From: Prevotella sp. UBA1705
GTDB taxonomy: Bacteria; Bacteroidota; Bacteroidia; Bacteroidales; Bacteroidaceae
Length of the DNA stretch: 64,000 nucleotides
Direction: 5' to 3'
Assembly (NCBI GenBank): GCA_002317385.1
Contig: DCJH01000021.1
Location: forward strand, 6,805 to 70,804
Shown here piece after piece: positions 1 through 7,614 of this stretch. Below the pieces are notes generated by a model. It saw only the letters and a list, made by a program, of their open reading frames with translations. It had not been told where the DNA came from and made no database searches. Each line of letters starts with the position of its first letter. Within the stretch, counting starts at the first letter, position 1. The position numbers and the translations under genes were made by a program.

Positions 1-1883
1 TTCTCCGCCGCAGTCTTCCCAAGGCTCCGCGCCTGTTCGATGCGCGTGCCGAGACGGAACTCCCGACGCGTGCCGAGGAGCTTGTCCTGTAGGAGAAGCA
101 TGTTGAGGAAGTGCGCCGAGTCAAGCGAAAAAGCCTTCCGGTCGAAGCCGTTGTAATCTGCAATGGTGTGGAGATACTGCAAACGGGCCTGGTCGTCCAT
201 AGCCTGGCGCACCACATCTACCAGGTCATACTCGAAGTTATTGTGCCCACGATAGCGCTCTGCCACGCTCGTCATCAAGCGGGCAGCCTCCAACGTGGAA
301 GACGGGTCATAGTAATTGCGCATCTTCGACCAACTCTTGGCCTGAAAATTAGTGAGCGACGGCCTTCCGTCGAAGATGCTCTCGTGAGGTCCCTGCTGGT
401 TATTGCCCGCCGGACAATTATAGATCGAGTGGATGAGCAGCTGCCAAGCCTGCTGCAATACGGGGTCGTCGGTGCCATAACGAGCCTTCACATAGCCTCG
501 CGTCCAGTTCTCCTTGGTCAGCCGGACGGCCGCATCGGCAGATGTCACAGCGGGCACACGCCACATCAACTCACTCATCAGCTCAAACATGATGGGGTTG
601 TTTTCAGAGCCTTCCATGGTCAGTCCGATACCTTTCAAGTGCCTCTGCGCATTCTGATAGGCGGTGTCGGTGCCTGTGGCAAGGCTGAAATTATGGATGA
701 GCTGGTCCATACGCCCGTGCAATCCCACGTTGGCGCCGAAGTTTTCGAGCATACAAAACAGCCAGTTGTGCTTGCCATAGCCTTCCTTCCGCTTCCAGAT
801 GGAGGGTGCGCCAAACATCGGACGGCACTCCGAAAAGAGGTCGAGCACGAGCAAATCGCCCTCGGGCAGACTGTCGATCATCGCCGGACGTGGGTTCTCC
901 GTCCATCCCTGCACCACCCAGCACGACCTCGGGTTAGTGCGTTTCATAGCTGCCAACAGCTTCTGTCCTGCCTTACCGTAGTCGATGGAAGCATCGTCTG
1001 GGGTCTCGTGGAAGGGGTCCATCGAGTAGAAATTGGCCTTGCCGTAGAGGCGAGTAAGCTCTTGATAGTAGAGGTCGGCTATGCGGTCGAAGTTCGGGTC
1101 GGTGGCGCTAAGGTTGGCCGGGCGCGTGTATCCGTTCCACGTTCCACCCGGCGTCACGTCCAATCCAAGCTTCTCCTTGGCATCGTGCGGCATCATTCCG
1201 CAGTAGCCGGGCAAGACAGGCTCCATGCCCAACTCCTTTTCCCGACTGAGAATGCGCTTCTGCAAGGCCTCCTGCTGGGTGTACCACGAGTCGGGCAACG
1301 GCCCGCCCCACCCTTCAAGATTATTCATTTCCCACCAGGCGAGGAAGGCAGGACCGGCGATGAAGCGTCCTATCTCATCCTTGGAGTAGCCCAACCGTTG
1401 GAGCATGTTGCGCCAAACCACCTCCTCGCCCACGATGGCGAGTGGCATATTGATGCCGTGAAGCGCCATCCAGTCTATCTCCTGCTCCCACCGTTTCCAG
1501 TCCCAGAAGGCCATAGAATAGGAGAATGTGCAGTAGTTGAAGTCGTAGCGCTGCTTCAAATCGGTCTCATGACGCTCAGGTTTCGGCACCTTCGGCAACG
1601 TGACGGGCAGGTTGGCGCTCATGTTATTCCACGAGAGGTGGATGCCGGCATAGTATTTCAGATACCAGTTCAGGCCCGAAGCGATATTCACCCACGTGTT
1701 TCCCTTGATACAAACACGGTCGCCCGCCTGCGAGAGTTCGAAATAATCGCGCGGCCCTGCCTGCCTCACAATCTTAAACTGAGATGCCGATCCCGGCGCG
1801 ATGCGGTTGATGAGACGGTCGATGGGCGTGCCGTTCATGGTGAGAGACACGAGGCACAGCAGGGAGAATAAGATTTTTCGCAT
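1..1883 (-). CDS. Alpha-N-acetylglucosaminidase (GH89, NAGLU family), 3' end cut by window
   Basis: This is a secreted glycosidase that removes terminal alpha-linked N-acetylglucosamine, probably from host or dietary glycans. The ATG at 1883 begins a short hydrophobic signal peptide (MRKILFSLLCLVSLTMNG). The family core FNYCTFSYSMAFWDWKRWE lies at about residues 115-133 and is followed by IDWMALHGINMPLAIVGEE. A Glu in DPFHE (about residue 293) and the Glu-rich stretch TMEGSENNPIMFELMSE (about 422-438) match where GH89 enzymes carry their catalytic acids; that placement is family knowledge. About 627 residues are visible and the frame runs off base 1. Family members are usually some 700-750 residues, so the C-terminal part is missing here. 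It stands apart from the thiamine operon: thi transcription runs toward it but ends at a terminator at 1937-1967. Confidence 0.93.
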   Translation of the reverse strand, partial: MRKILFSLLCLVSLTMNGTPIDRLINRIAPGSASQFKIVRQAGPRDYFELSQAGDRVCIKGNTWVNIASGLNWYLKYYAGIHLSWNNMSANLPVTLPKVPKPERHETDLKQRYDFNYCTFSYSMAFWDWKRWEQEIDWMALHGINMPLAIVGEEVVWRNMLQRLGYSKDEIGRFIAGPAFLAWWEMNNLEGWGGPLPDSWYTQQEALQKRILSREKELGMEPVLPGYCGMMPHDAKEKLGLDVTPGGTWNGYTRPANLSATDPNFDRIADLYYQELTRLYGKANFYSMDPFHETPDDASIDYGKAGQKLLAAMKRTNPRSCWVVQGWTENPRPAMIDSLPEGDLLVLDLFSECRPMFGAPSIWKRKEGYGKHNWLFCMLENFGANVGLHGRMDQLIHNFSLATGTDTAYQNAQRHLKGIGLTMEGSENNPIMFELMSELMWRVPAVTSADAAVRLTKENWTRGYVKARYGTDDPVLQQAWQLLIHSIYNCPAGNNQQGPHESIFDGRPSLTNFQAKSWSKMRNYYDPSSTLEAARLMTSVAERYRGHNNFEYDLVDVVRQAMDDQARLQYLHTIADYNGFDRKAFSLDSAHFLNMLLLQDKLLGTRREFRLGTRIEQARSLGKTAAE

Positions 1884-1936
1884 AGGTTCAAACGGTTTGT
1901 ACGCACAAAGATAACCAATTTTTCGGAATAACAAAA

Positions 1937-1967
1937 GGGCATGACCCACAGGATTTAGGCCATGCCC
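1937..1967 (-). terminator. Intrinsic terminator after the thiamine operon
   Basis: On the minus strand a 10-bp stem with one G-U pair (GGGCATGGCC with GGTCATGCCC) is followed by TTTTGTTATT. It sits about 46 bases past the thiD stop and ahead of the GH89 gene. Confidence 0.75.
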
Positions 1968-2012
1968 CGCACTTTCGTGAGAGAATAATGATATATAATA
2001 TATAAGGTAAGG

Positions 2013-2855
2013 TTAATCCGTGGTCATCCTCATGGGATGAGGATTAAACAGATGGTTCACTGGTCCGTGGCCCTTGCCGATGCTCACCTCGGCCCCAGCC
2101 ACCAAGGCCTCGTGCAGGTAAGCGATGGCCTCTCCCACCGCATCGGTCAGTGAAAGGCCCATGGCCAGATGGGTGGCAATGGCCGAAGAGAGCGTGCAGC
2201 CGGTGCCATGGGTATTGCGAGTGGGCACCAAGGGATGGGAAAACGCCTGCTGAAGCAGAGCCCCATCGGCGTCGAGGCTATAGAGATGGTCGGTCACCTC
2301 ACCGCCCCGGGGCGCATGACCACCCTTGATGAGCACCGCGCGACAACCCATGGAGAGCATCTTTCGGGCGGCATCATCACGCTCAGCCTCGGTCTCCAAA
2401 CCGTGGCCCACGAGCCGTTCGGCCTCAGGCAGGTTGGGCGTGAGCAGCGTGGCCAATGGGATGAGACGGCTCACAAACTCGCTCACGGCCTCATCGTCGG
2501 TGAGCCGACTGCCCGACGTGGCCACCATCACCGGATCGAGCACCACCGGCAAGGCCGGAATCCCGCTGAGACGAGAGGCTATAGCAGCTATCGTCTCGCG
2601 GTTTCCTGTCATGCCAATCTTAACAGCAAGCGGCATGATGTCGGCCAGCACGGCATCTATCTGCGCCCCGACCACCTCGGCCGGAACCGGAGAAATGGCC
2701 GTCACGCCCATGGTGTTCTGCGCCGTGACCGCCGTAATCACGGCCTCGGCATAGCCGCCGAGGGCCGAAATGGCCTTGACGTCTGCCAGGATGCCGGCCC
2801 CACCGCTGCTGTCGCTGCCCGCTATCGTGAGCACGGGCACATAGCGCCGGGTCAT
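2013..2855 (-). CDS. thiD: Hydroxymethylpyrimidine / HMP-phosphate kinase ThiD
   Basis: ThiD phosphorylates 4-amino-5-hydroxymethyl-2-methylpyrimidine (HMP) and its monophosphate to the pyrophosphate used by thiamine phosphate synthase. The protein has 280 residues, a normal length. It opens with the ribokinase-fold signature LTIAGSDSSGGAGILADVK and carries VLDPVMVATSG in the middle and the anion-hole and catalytic segment NTHGTGCTLSSAIATHL near the C-terminus. It is the last gene of the minus-strand operon. Its start codon overlaps the end of thi4 by four bases, which suggests translational coupling. A terminator follows at 1937-1967. Confidence 0.96.
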   Translation of the reverse strand: MTRRYVPVLTIAGSDSSGGAGILADVKAISALGGYAEAVITAVTAQNTMGVTAISPVPAEVVGAQIDAVLADIMPLAVKIGMTGNRETIAAIASRLSGIPALPVVLDPVMVATSGSRLTDDEAVSEFVSRLIPLATLLTPNLPEAERLVGHGLETEAERDDAARKMLSMGCRAVLIKGGHAPRGGEVTDHLYSLDADGALLQQAFSHPLVPTRNTHGTGCTLSSAIATHLAMGLSLTDAVGEAIAYLHEALVAGAEVSIGKGHGPVNHLFNPHPMRMTTD

Positions 2856-3628
2856 GCTTTCCGCAGTTCGGCGATGATGAGGTCGGCCACCTTCTTACCC
2901 GAAAGCAGCATGCCGCCGAAGATAGGTCCCATGCGCGGCGTACCACCCACGGCGCTCGACGCCATGCCGCACACCCACAGGCCGGGATAAATCTCCTTTG
3001 TTCCTTCGACCACCTGACGCTCTCCCTCGGCCACATCCAGCGAGCGCTCGCCCACAACAGCACCGGTCGACGTGTTGAGACGGGCCCCATTCTTGCGCGC
3101 CACGGTCTTGCACACCTCACTGTCGTGGCCCGTTCCGTCGATGACAAAGCGCGCCATGATGTTTAATGGGTCCACATGCATGCCCTCGCGGAGCACCGGC
3201 GTCCAGTTGACCACCACGCCACTCACCCGGTCGGCCTTATAGACCACGTCCTCTACCGAGTAGCAATTGAACACGGTGGCGCCCGCATGCACGGCGTGAT
3301 AGAGCAGTCCGGCGGTGCTTTCCACAGAGTCTATGGTGTAGAGACCATCCTCGTAGGGCTCGTAGTTGATGCCAAACTCACGGATAATATCCATTGCTTC
3401 TTCCTGGATGACCACCTGATTGAACATCATGGCGCCGCCCCACATGCCGCCGCCAGGCGACAGTTTGCGGTCGAACTGGGCCACACGCAATCCCGCCTTG
3501 GCCAGATAATAGGCAGCCACGATACCCGACGGACCGCCGCCCACGATGGCCACGTCGAGGTTTAAATTCCTTTCCAGCTTGTCAAAATAGGTACTGATGA
3601 TACCCTTTGATACTTGTGTCTCAATCAT
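2852..3628 (-). CDS. thi4: Thi4-type sulfide-dependent thiazole synthase
   Basis: Thi4 proteins build the thiazole half of thiamine from NAD and glycine. The N-terminal Rossmann motif VAIVGGGPSGIVAAYYLAKA and the GGGMWGGAMMFN segment identify the family, as does the C-terminal stretch with RMGPIFGGM. The 258-residue form starting at 3628 (MIETQVSKG) fits the family. A longer upstream frame would run through thiC and is rejected. The residue aligned with the yeast sulfur-donor cysteine is His (about residue 151, in GMHVDPL). In archaeal and bacterial anaerobes this marks enzymes that are catalytic and use sulfide rather than sacrificing a cysteine. No thiG, thiH, thiS or thiF is seen nearby, so Thi4 probably replaces that pathway. 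The gene starts one base after the thiC stop. Confidence 0.93.
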   Translation of the reverse strand: MIETQVSKGIISTYFDKLERNLNLDVAIVGGGPSGIVAAYYLAKAGLRVAQFDRKLSPGGGMWGGAMMFNQVVIQEEAMDIIREFGINYEPYEDGLYTIDSVESTAGLLYHAVHAGATVFNCYSVEDVVYKADRVSGVVVNWTPVLREGMHVDPLNIMARFVIDGTGHDSEVCKTVARKNGARLNTSTGAVVGERSLDVAEGERQVVEGTKEIYPGLWVCGMASSAVGGTPRMGPIFGGMLLSGKKVADLIIAELRKA

Positions 3629-3629
3629 T

Positions 3630-5240
3630 TTAATAATATATATTGGTAAGATTGTCGGTCGAAGTCGCCTGGTCGCATTCTCCGAGGGTGTGGGAGATGC
3701 GCGCGGCGCAGAAGTTGGGCCCACACATGGAGCAATAGCGCCCCTCCTGCGGGTTGCCGGCGAGATAGAATTCGCGTGCCCTTTCGGGGTCGAGCGAGAG
3801 GTTGAACTGGTCTGTCCATCGGAACTCATAGCGCGCACGCGACAGTGCATTGTCGCGAACGGCGGCCCCGGGATGACCTTTGGCCAGGTCGGCAGCATGG
3901 GCAGCTATCTTATAAGTGATGACGCCCGTGCGCACATCCTCACGGTCGGGCAGAGAGAGATGCTCCTTGGGCGTGACATAGCAGAGCATGGCCGTGCCGA
4001 GCCACCCTATCTGGGCCGCGCCGATGGCACTGGTGATATGGTCGTAGCCGGGCGCCACGTCGGTGACGAGAGGCCCGAGTGTGTAGAACGGAGCGGCGTG
4101 GCACTTCTCCACCTGGCGCTCCATGTTTTCCGGTATCTTGTGCATCGGCACATGGCCGGGGCCCTCGATGAATGCCTGCACGTCGTGATTCCAGGCGCGT
4201 TCCACGAGTTGTCCCATGGTGTCGAGTTCGGCAAACTGAGCCGCATCGTTGGCATCGTGGATGCTGCCGGGGCGCAGTCCGTCGCCCAAAGAGATGGCCA
4301 CGTCGTGCTCGGCGCAGATATCACAGATGTCGTCGAAGTGGGTATAGAGGAAACTCTCCTCCTGGTGCATCTGGCACCACTTGGCGATGATGCTGCCTCC
4401 ACGGCTCACCATGCCCGTCAATCGGCCTTGGGAGAGGTGCACATTCTGCAGTCGGATGCCGCAATGGATGGTGAAATAGTCTACGCCTTGCTCCGCCTGC
4501 TCAATCAGAGTGTCGCGGAACAGCTCCCACGAAAGGTTCTCGATCTTGCCTCCGGCCTTCTCGAAGGCCTGATACATCGGTACCGTTCCCACGGGCACCG
4601 GACTGTTGCGGAGAATCCACTCGCGCGTCTCGCTGATGTCGCTGCCCGTAGAGAGGTCCATGATGGTGTCGCCACCCCACTTGCAACTCCACACGGCCTT
4701 CTCCACCTCCTCGTCGATTCCCGACGAGAGGGCCGAGTTGCCGATGTTGGTATTGATCTTCACGAGGAAGTCGCGACCAATGATCATGGGTTCGGCCTCG
4801 GGGTGATGGATGTTGGCCGGGATAACAGCGCGCCCCTCGGCAATACTCTTTCGCACAAACTCGGGGGTGATATGGCTCTCGATGCCCAGTTCCCTGCAGT
4901 TCATGTTCTCACGGATAGCCACATACTCCATCTCCTCAGTGACGACGCCCTGGCGTGCCCAGTAGCGCTGGGTATGGCCTCCGCGCCGGTCTATCCAAGG
5001 CTGGCGCAACTTGGGAAGTCCACGGCTGAGGTCGATGGGCACGGCGGGGTCGCTGTAGGGACCCGACGTGTCGTAGACCACGACAGGCTGGTTTTCACGT
5101 ATCTTACGCTCGCCGTCGTTCCTGACAACGGTAGGCGTGAGACGAATACGGCGCATTCCTACCCGAAGATTGGGGTAGAGCTTTCCCGAGAGATAAATCT
5201 TCTCGGAGTTGGGATAAGAGATTCTAATGTTCTGGTTCAT
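3630..5240 (-). CDS. thiC: Phosphomethylpyrimidine synthase ThiC (radical SAM)
   Basis: ThiC rearranges aminoimidazole ribotide to HMP-phosphate, the pyrimidine branch of thiamine synthesis. The 536-residue protein shows the family landmarks DTSGPYSDP near residue 60, GTVPMYQAFEKAGG, DYFTIHCGI, MVSRGGSI, LGDGLRPGSI and EGPGHVPM. Near the C-terminus is the cluster motif CSMCGPNFC (Cys about 503, 506, 511), which binds the [4Fe-4S] cluster that cleaves SAM. The start at 5240 overlaps the end of thiE by 17 bases. The enzyme is oxygen-sensitive, in keeping with an anaerobe. Confidence 0.98.
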   Translation of the reverse strand: MNQNIRISYPNSEKIYLSGKLYPNLRVGMRRIRLTPTVVRNDGERKIRENQPVVVYDTSGPYSDPAVPIDLSRGLPKLRQPWIDRRGGHTQRYWARQGVVTEEMEYVAIRENMNCRELGIESHITPEFVRKSIAEGRAVIPANIHHPEAEPMIIGRDFLVKINTNIGNSALSSGIDEEVEKAVWSCKWGGDTIMDLSTGSDISETREWILRNSPVPVGTVPMYQAFEKAGGKIENLSWELFRDTLIEQAEQGVDYFTIHCGIRLQNVHLSQGRLTGMVSRGGSIIAKWCQMHQEESFLYTHFDDICDICAEHDVAISLGDGLRPGSIHDANDAAQFAELDTMGQLVERAWNHDVQAFIEGPGHVPMHKIPENMERQVEKCHAAPFYTLGPLVTDVAPGYDHITSAIGAAQIGWLGTAMLCYVTPKEHLSLPDREDVRTGVITYKIAAHAADLAKGHPGAAVRDNALSRARYEFRWTDQFNLSLDPERAREFYLAGNPQEGRYCSMCGPNFCAARISHTLGECDQATSTDNLTNIYY

Positions 5241-5850
5241 GGTTGATCAGTGTTTGCATAGCATGGATAGGGTCGTCGGCACGCAGCACGAAGCCGCTCA
5301 CGGCCATGCCGTCTACGCCGACCGACAGTAGTTGGGGAATATCGTCGGCAGTGATGCCGCCGATGGCGATGAGGGGCAGGCTGATGCCCTCGCGACGCAT
5401 TCCGAGGAGTAATTGGCGGTAGCCGTCGAAGCCCAGCAGGGGTGCCAACCGCTCCTTGGTGGTGGTGAAGCGTAGCGGTCCGCAGCCGATGTAGTTGGCA
5501 CCCTGCTGCGCGAGTCGCCGGATGTCGTCGAGGGTGTTGGCCGTTCCGCCGATGATGCGGTGGGGCCCGAGCAGCAGGCGGGCCTCGTCCACGGACATGT
5601 CGAGGTGCCCGAGGTGCACGCCGTCGGCCCGTGTAGGCTCCACGAGGTGCACGCGGTCGTCGAGGATGAACGTGGCTCCATACTCCGTGCAGAGCTGGCG
5701 CACCTGCAGGGCGGTGGCCACCACCTCATCGTCGCTGGCTCCCTTCATGCGCAACTGAATCCAGCGGCACCCTCCGGCCAGAGCCAGGCGGATGCCCTCG
5801 ACCTCGTCGAAACGCTCGTTGTGATGACTGATAAATTGTACTTGCATCAT
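5224..5850 (-). CDS. thiE: Thiamine phosphate synthase ThiE
   Basis: ThiE joins HMP-pyrophosphate and thiazole phosphate to give thiamine phosphate. The TIM-barrel protein carries the expected segments WIQLRMKG, FILDDRVHLVEPTRADGVHLG, IIGGTANTLDDIRR, YIGCGPLRFTTTKE and LIAIGGI. The start is set at 5850 (MMQVQFISHH); 5847 is equally possible. Upstream in-frame codons lie in the terminator region of the leader and are unlikely to be translated. At about 208 residues it has normal length. It is the first gene of the operon and lies directly behind the riboswitch terminator. Confidence 0.94.
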   Translation of the reverse strand: MMQVQFISHHNERFDEVEGIRLALAGGCRWIQLRMKGASDDEVVATALQVRQLCTEYGATFILDDRVHLVEPTRADGVHLGHLDMSVDEARLLLGPHRIIGGTANTLDDIRRLAQQGANYIGCGPLRFTTTKERLAPLLGFDGYRQLLLGMRREGISLPLIAIGGITADDIPQLLSVGVDGMAVSGFVLRADDPIHAMQTLINHEPEH

Positions 5851-5887
5851 AAATATAATAAGGTGGGGGCTGCCCGAAAACCAAAAA

Positions 5888-5917
5888 CCTCTCCTAAATG
5901 ACAACATTTAAGAGAGG
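5888..5917 (-). terminator. Riboswitch-controlled intrinsic terminator (attenuator)
   Basis: On the minus strand a 13-bp stem (CCTCTCTTAAATG with CATTTAGGAGAGG, one wobble pair, loop TTGT) is followed by TTTTTGGTTTT. It lies between the TPP aptamer and thiE, the classic position for a transcription-termination expression platform. Confidence 0.88.
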
Positions 5918-5947
5918 CTCTCGCACGATAAACGCGACATATTCGCA

Positions 5948-6025
5948 ATTCCTACGGCAGCATTATCTGCATCAGGTCATACGGGTATCATCTCAGCCCA
6001 CCCAAACGGGTGCGGCACCCCTCAT
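5948..6025 (-). promoter_or_regulatory. TPP riboswitch (THI element)
   Basis: Read on the minus strand, the region contains the near-invariant aptamer core: GGGGTGCC, then GGCTGAGATGATACCC, then ACCTGATGCAGATAATGC, then GCCGTAGGAA. These match the conserved CUGAGA and ACCUGAU elements that bind the pyrimidine and pyrophosphate of TPP. The aptamer lies about 100 bases ahead of thiE and is followed by a strong terminator, so high TPP should stop transcription of thiE-thiC-thi4-thiD. Confidence 0.96.
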
Positions 6026-6053
6026 TCGGATCCTTTCCGAAGTTTATCGATGG

Positions 6054-6061
6054 CAAAGATA
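6054..6061 (-). promoter_or_regulatory. Probable -7 box of the thiamine operon promoter
   Basis: TATCTTTG on the minus strand matches the Bacteroidetes -7 consensus TANNTTTG and lies some 30 bases ahead of the aptamer. A clean TTG at the -33 spacing is not seen, so the assignment is tentative. Confidence 0.5.
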
Positions 6062-6201
6062 TGGTTTTTCTTTGAAACCGCGAAATATTTTGGAAGAAAT
6101 ATTTACCTTTGTGTGTGAGGGCGCGGAGCACACAGCGAGTCCGGGGATTATCGCACACTGAGTCTAAGAGTCGTGGGAGGCTGCACGACGGAGACGCTCC
6201 A

Positions 6202-6409
6202 GTAGGGACATGCCCCGTGCATGTCCGCTCCACCGGAGGGAGAGAAAAAAGAGGCCTTCCGAGCAGGCGAATAAGGATTATTAATTGTGCGGAGGGCACG
6301 AAGACGCAGAGGATGCAGGAGAAGAGCCCGACCGGAAGCCTGCGAGGCGCCTTGGCGACTGCCCACCCGACCATGCGGCAATGCGGACATGCACGGGGCA
6401 TGTCCCTAC
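6202..6409. repeat. Pair of 27-bp REP-like palindromes, inverted
   Basis: Two copies of a 27-bp unit lie in opposite orientation at 6202-6228 and 6383-6409, with their CCGC ends facing each other across 154 bases. Each unit is a hairpin with arms GGACATGC and GCATGTCC around a five-base loop (CCCGT or ACGGG), flanked by GTAG on one side and CGC on the other. The same unit occurs twice more at 27052-27136. The rest of the 5918-6521 gap holds the riboswitch and its promoter; I see no gene there. Confidence 0.85.
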
Positions 6410-6521
6410 TGTGCCATCGCATGAGGCGATAGCGGCAGCGCGGCGAACTCAGCGTGACATTTACCCCTGTTCCCGGGCAAGCCCTCCTATTTGATAAATA
6501 CTCACAAAGAAACCACAGTCC

Positions 6522-7118
6522 ATGAGACTCATCATCATCACTCACCCACAGTTTATCGCCCACGAGGCGAGCGCCATCGAGACACTGCTTCGCCACGGCA
6601 CATGGGCCGTGCACCTGCGCAAACCCGACGCCACGGCCGAGCAAATGGCCCATCTGATTGAGGCTATCCCGCAAGAATGGCACGCCCGACTCGTGCTCCA
6701 CGACCACCTGACGCTGGCCCAACGCTACAGCCTGAAGGGCGTTCACCTGAACCGTCGCAATCCCGAAGCACCCGAAGGCCACCGGGGCAGCACGTCGTGC
6801 TCCACCCACTCGCTGCCCGAACTGGCCGAGCGACTGCCGGGAATGGACTACTGTTTTCTCAGTCCGATATTCAATAGCATCTCGAAAGAGGGCTATGGCG
6901 CGGCGTTCTCCGCATCAAGCCTGCTCGCCGCCAAGGCGCAGGGGCTCATCGGGCCCAAGGTGTTTGCCCTCGGTGGGGTGTCGATGGAGCTGTTAGACCG
7001 GGTGAGCAGCTATGGCTTCGGCGGCGCTGCCCTGCTGGGAGACGTGTGGCAACGGGCCGGAACGGCCGACTTTGAGGACTATGTGGAGCAGCTCGTGGCA
7101 AAGGCCGAAAGCCTCTGA
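6522..7118 (+). CDS. ThiE/TenI-like thiamine phosphate synthase family protein
   Basis: This 198-residue TIM-barrel protein belongs to the ThiE/TenI superfamily. Visible landmarks are WAVHLRKPDA, LVLHDHLTLAQRYSLKGVHL, SCSTHSLPEL, FLSPIFNSISKEGYG and VFALGGV. The segment corresponding to the Asp-rich substrate-binding part of true ThiE (DDRVHLVEPTRADGVHLG in the first copy) is altered to HDHLTLAQRYSLKGVHL. It may therefore be a thiazole tautomerase (TenI) or a salvage-type homologue rather than a second synthase. It is transcribed away from the thi operon and has no riboswitch of its own that I can see. Confidence 0.8.
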   Translation: MRLIIITHPQFIAHEASAIETLLRHGTWAVHLRKPDATAEQMAHLIEAIPQEWHARLVLHDHLTLAQRYSLKGVHLNRRNPEAPEGHRGSTSCSTHSLPELAERLPGMDYCFLSPIFNSISKEGYGAAFSASSLLAAKAQGLIGPKVFALGGVSMELLDRVSSYGFGGAALLGDVWQRAGTADFEDYVEQLVAKAESL

Positions 7119-7514
7119 ACCACGGGCAGGAAGTCCCAACGCTGTCAGGATCTTTGGCAAAGAATAAAACAATGGGGTGGACTCTGAACATCGAAAAACA
7201 CCTGTCGAAGTCACGAGAAACATGGAATTCGGGTGGCATTCTGCCGCCACATCATCGCCAACAAGGCCTTTTCGCATTTCTATTTGGGCCAAATGGTGGC
7301 AGGATAAGCACTTTGACGCAAGGCGAATAGGGCCTTTTCGCAAGACGAAAGCATAGTTATCGCGAAGCTGTTTTTGTCAAATAATCGCAAGATGCTGATG
7401 CTCAGCACTTTCAAAAACCGGGAATTTGGCCCATTTTCCTGTCCCATCGCCGCCACGTGACGCGAGCAACGCCGCCAGAATGGGGCTCTTCAATATTTTT
7501 CAACAGAATAAAAA
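7119..7514. other. Intergenic region with relic repeat elements
   Basis: No gene is seen between the ThiE-like gene and the exporter terminator. The stretch 7264-7365 contains AGGCCTTTTCGC twice and GCATAGTTATCGC, members of the dispersed GCGATTAsTACC / CCTTTTCGC family described elsewhere in this window. The part after 7340 resembles 41600-41690 by eye, including AAATAATCGCAA against AAATAATCACAA. Confidence 0.5.
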
Positions 7515-7545
7515 CATCCGATGACTCGCGTGGAATCATCGGATG
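7515..7545 (-). terminator. Intrinsic terminator of the ThrE-type exporter
   Basis: On the minus strand a perfect 10-bp stem (CATCCGATGA with TCATCGGATG) is followed by TTTTTATTC, about 70 bases past the exporter stop codon. Confidence 0.82.
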
Positions 7546-7614
7546 AACTTATATTGTTCTCCCCCAAAGATAAACTCGGGGGAAGACTGTAGGCAGTCGG
7601 AATACGGTGCGGGT

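Noticed and set aside
111..1871. A 586-codon open frame on the plus strand
   Set aside because: It is antisense to the GH89 gene, whose minus-strand frame carries clear family motifs. The plus-strand translation has no recognisable domain.
2852..3898. A longer Thi4 starting at 3898
   Set aside because: The extra 90 residues would overlap thiC and have no similarity to Thi4; the start at 3628 gives the family N-terminus.
3597..5246. A 549-codon open frame on the plus strand opposite thiC
   Set aside because: ThiC is unmistakable on the minus strand. The antisense frame is open because of high G+C codon bias.
6109..6432. Protein-coding gene around the REP pair
   Set aside because: The frame is made of the palindromes and their flanks and is not supported by a promoter or similarity; the same peptide words recur at 27000 only because the repeat recurs.
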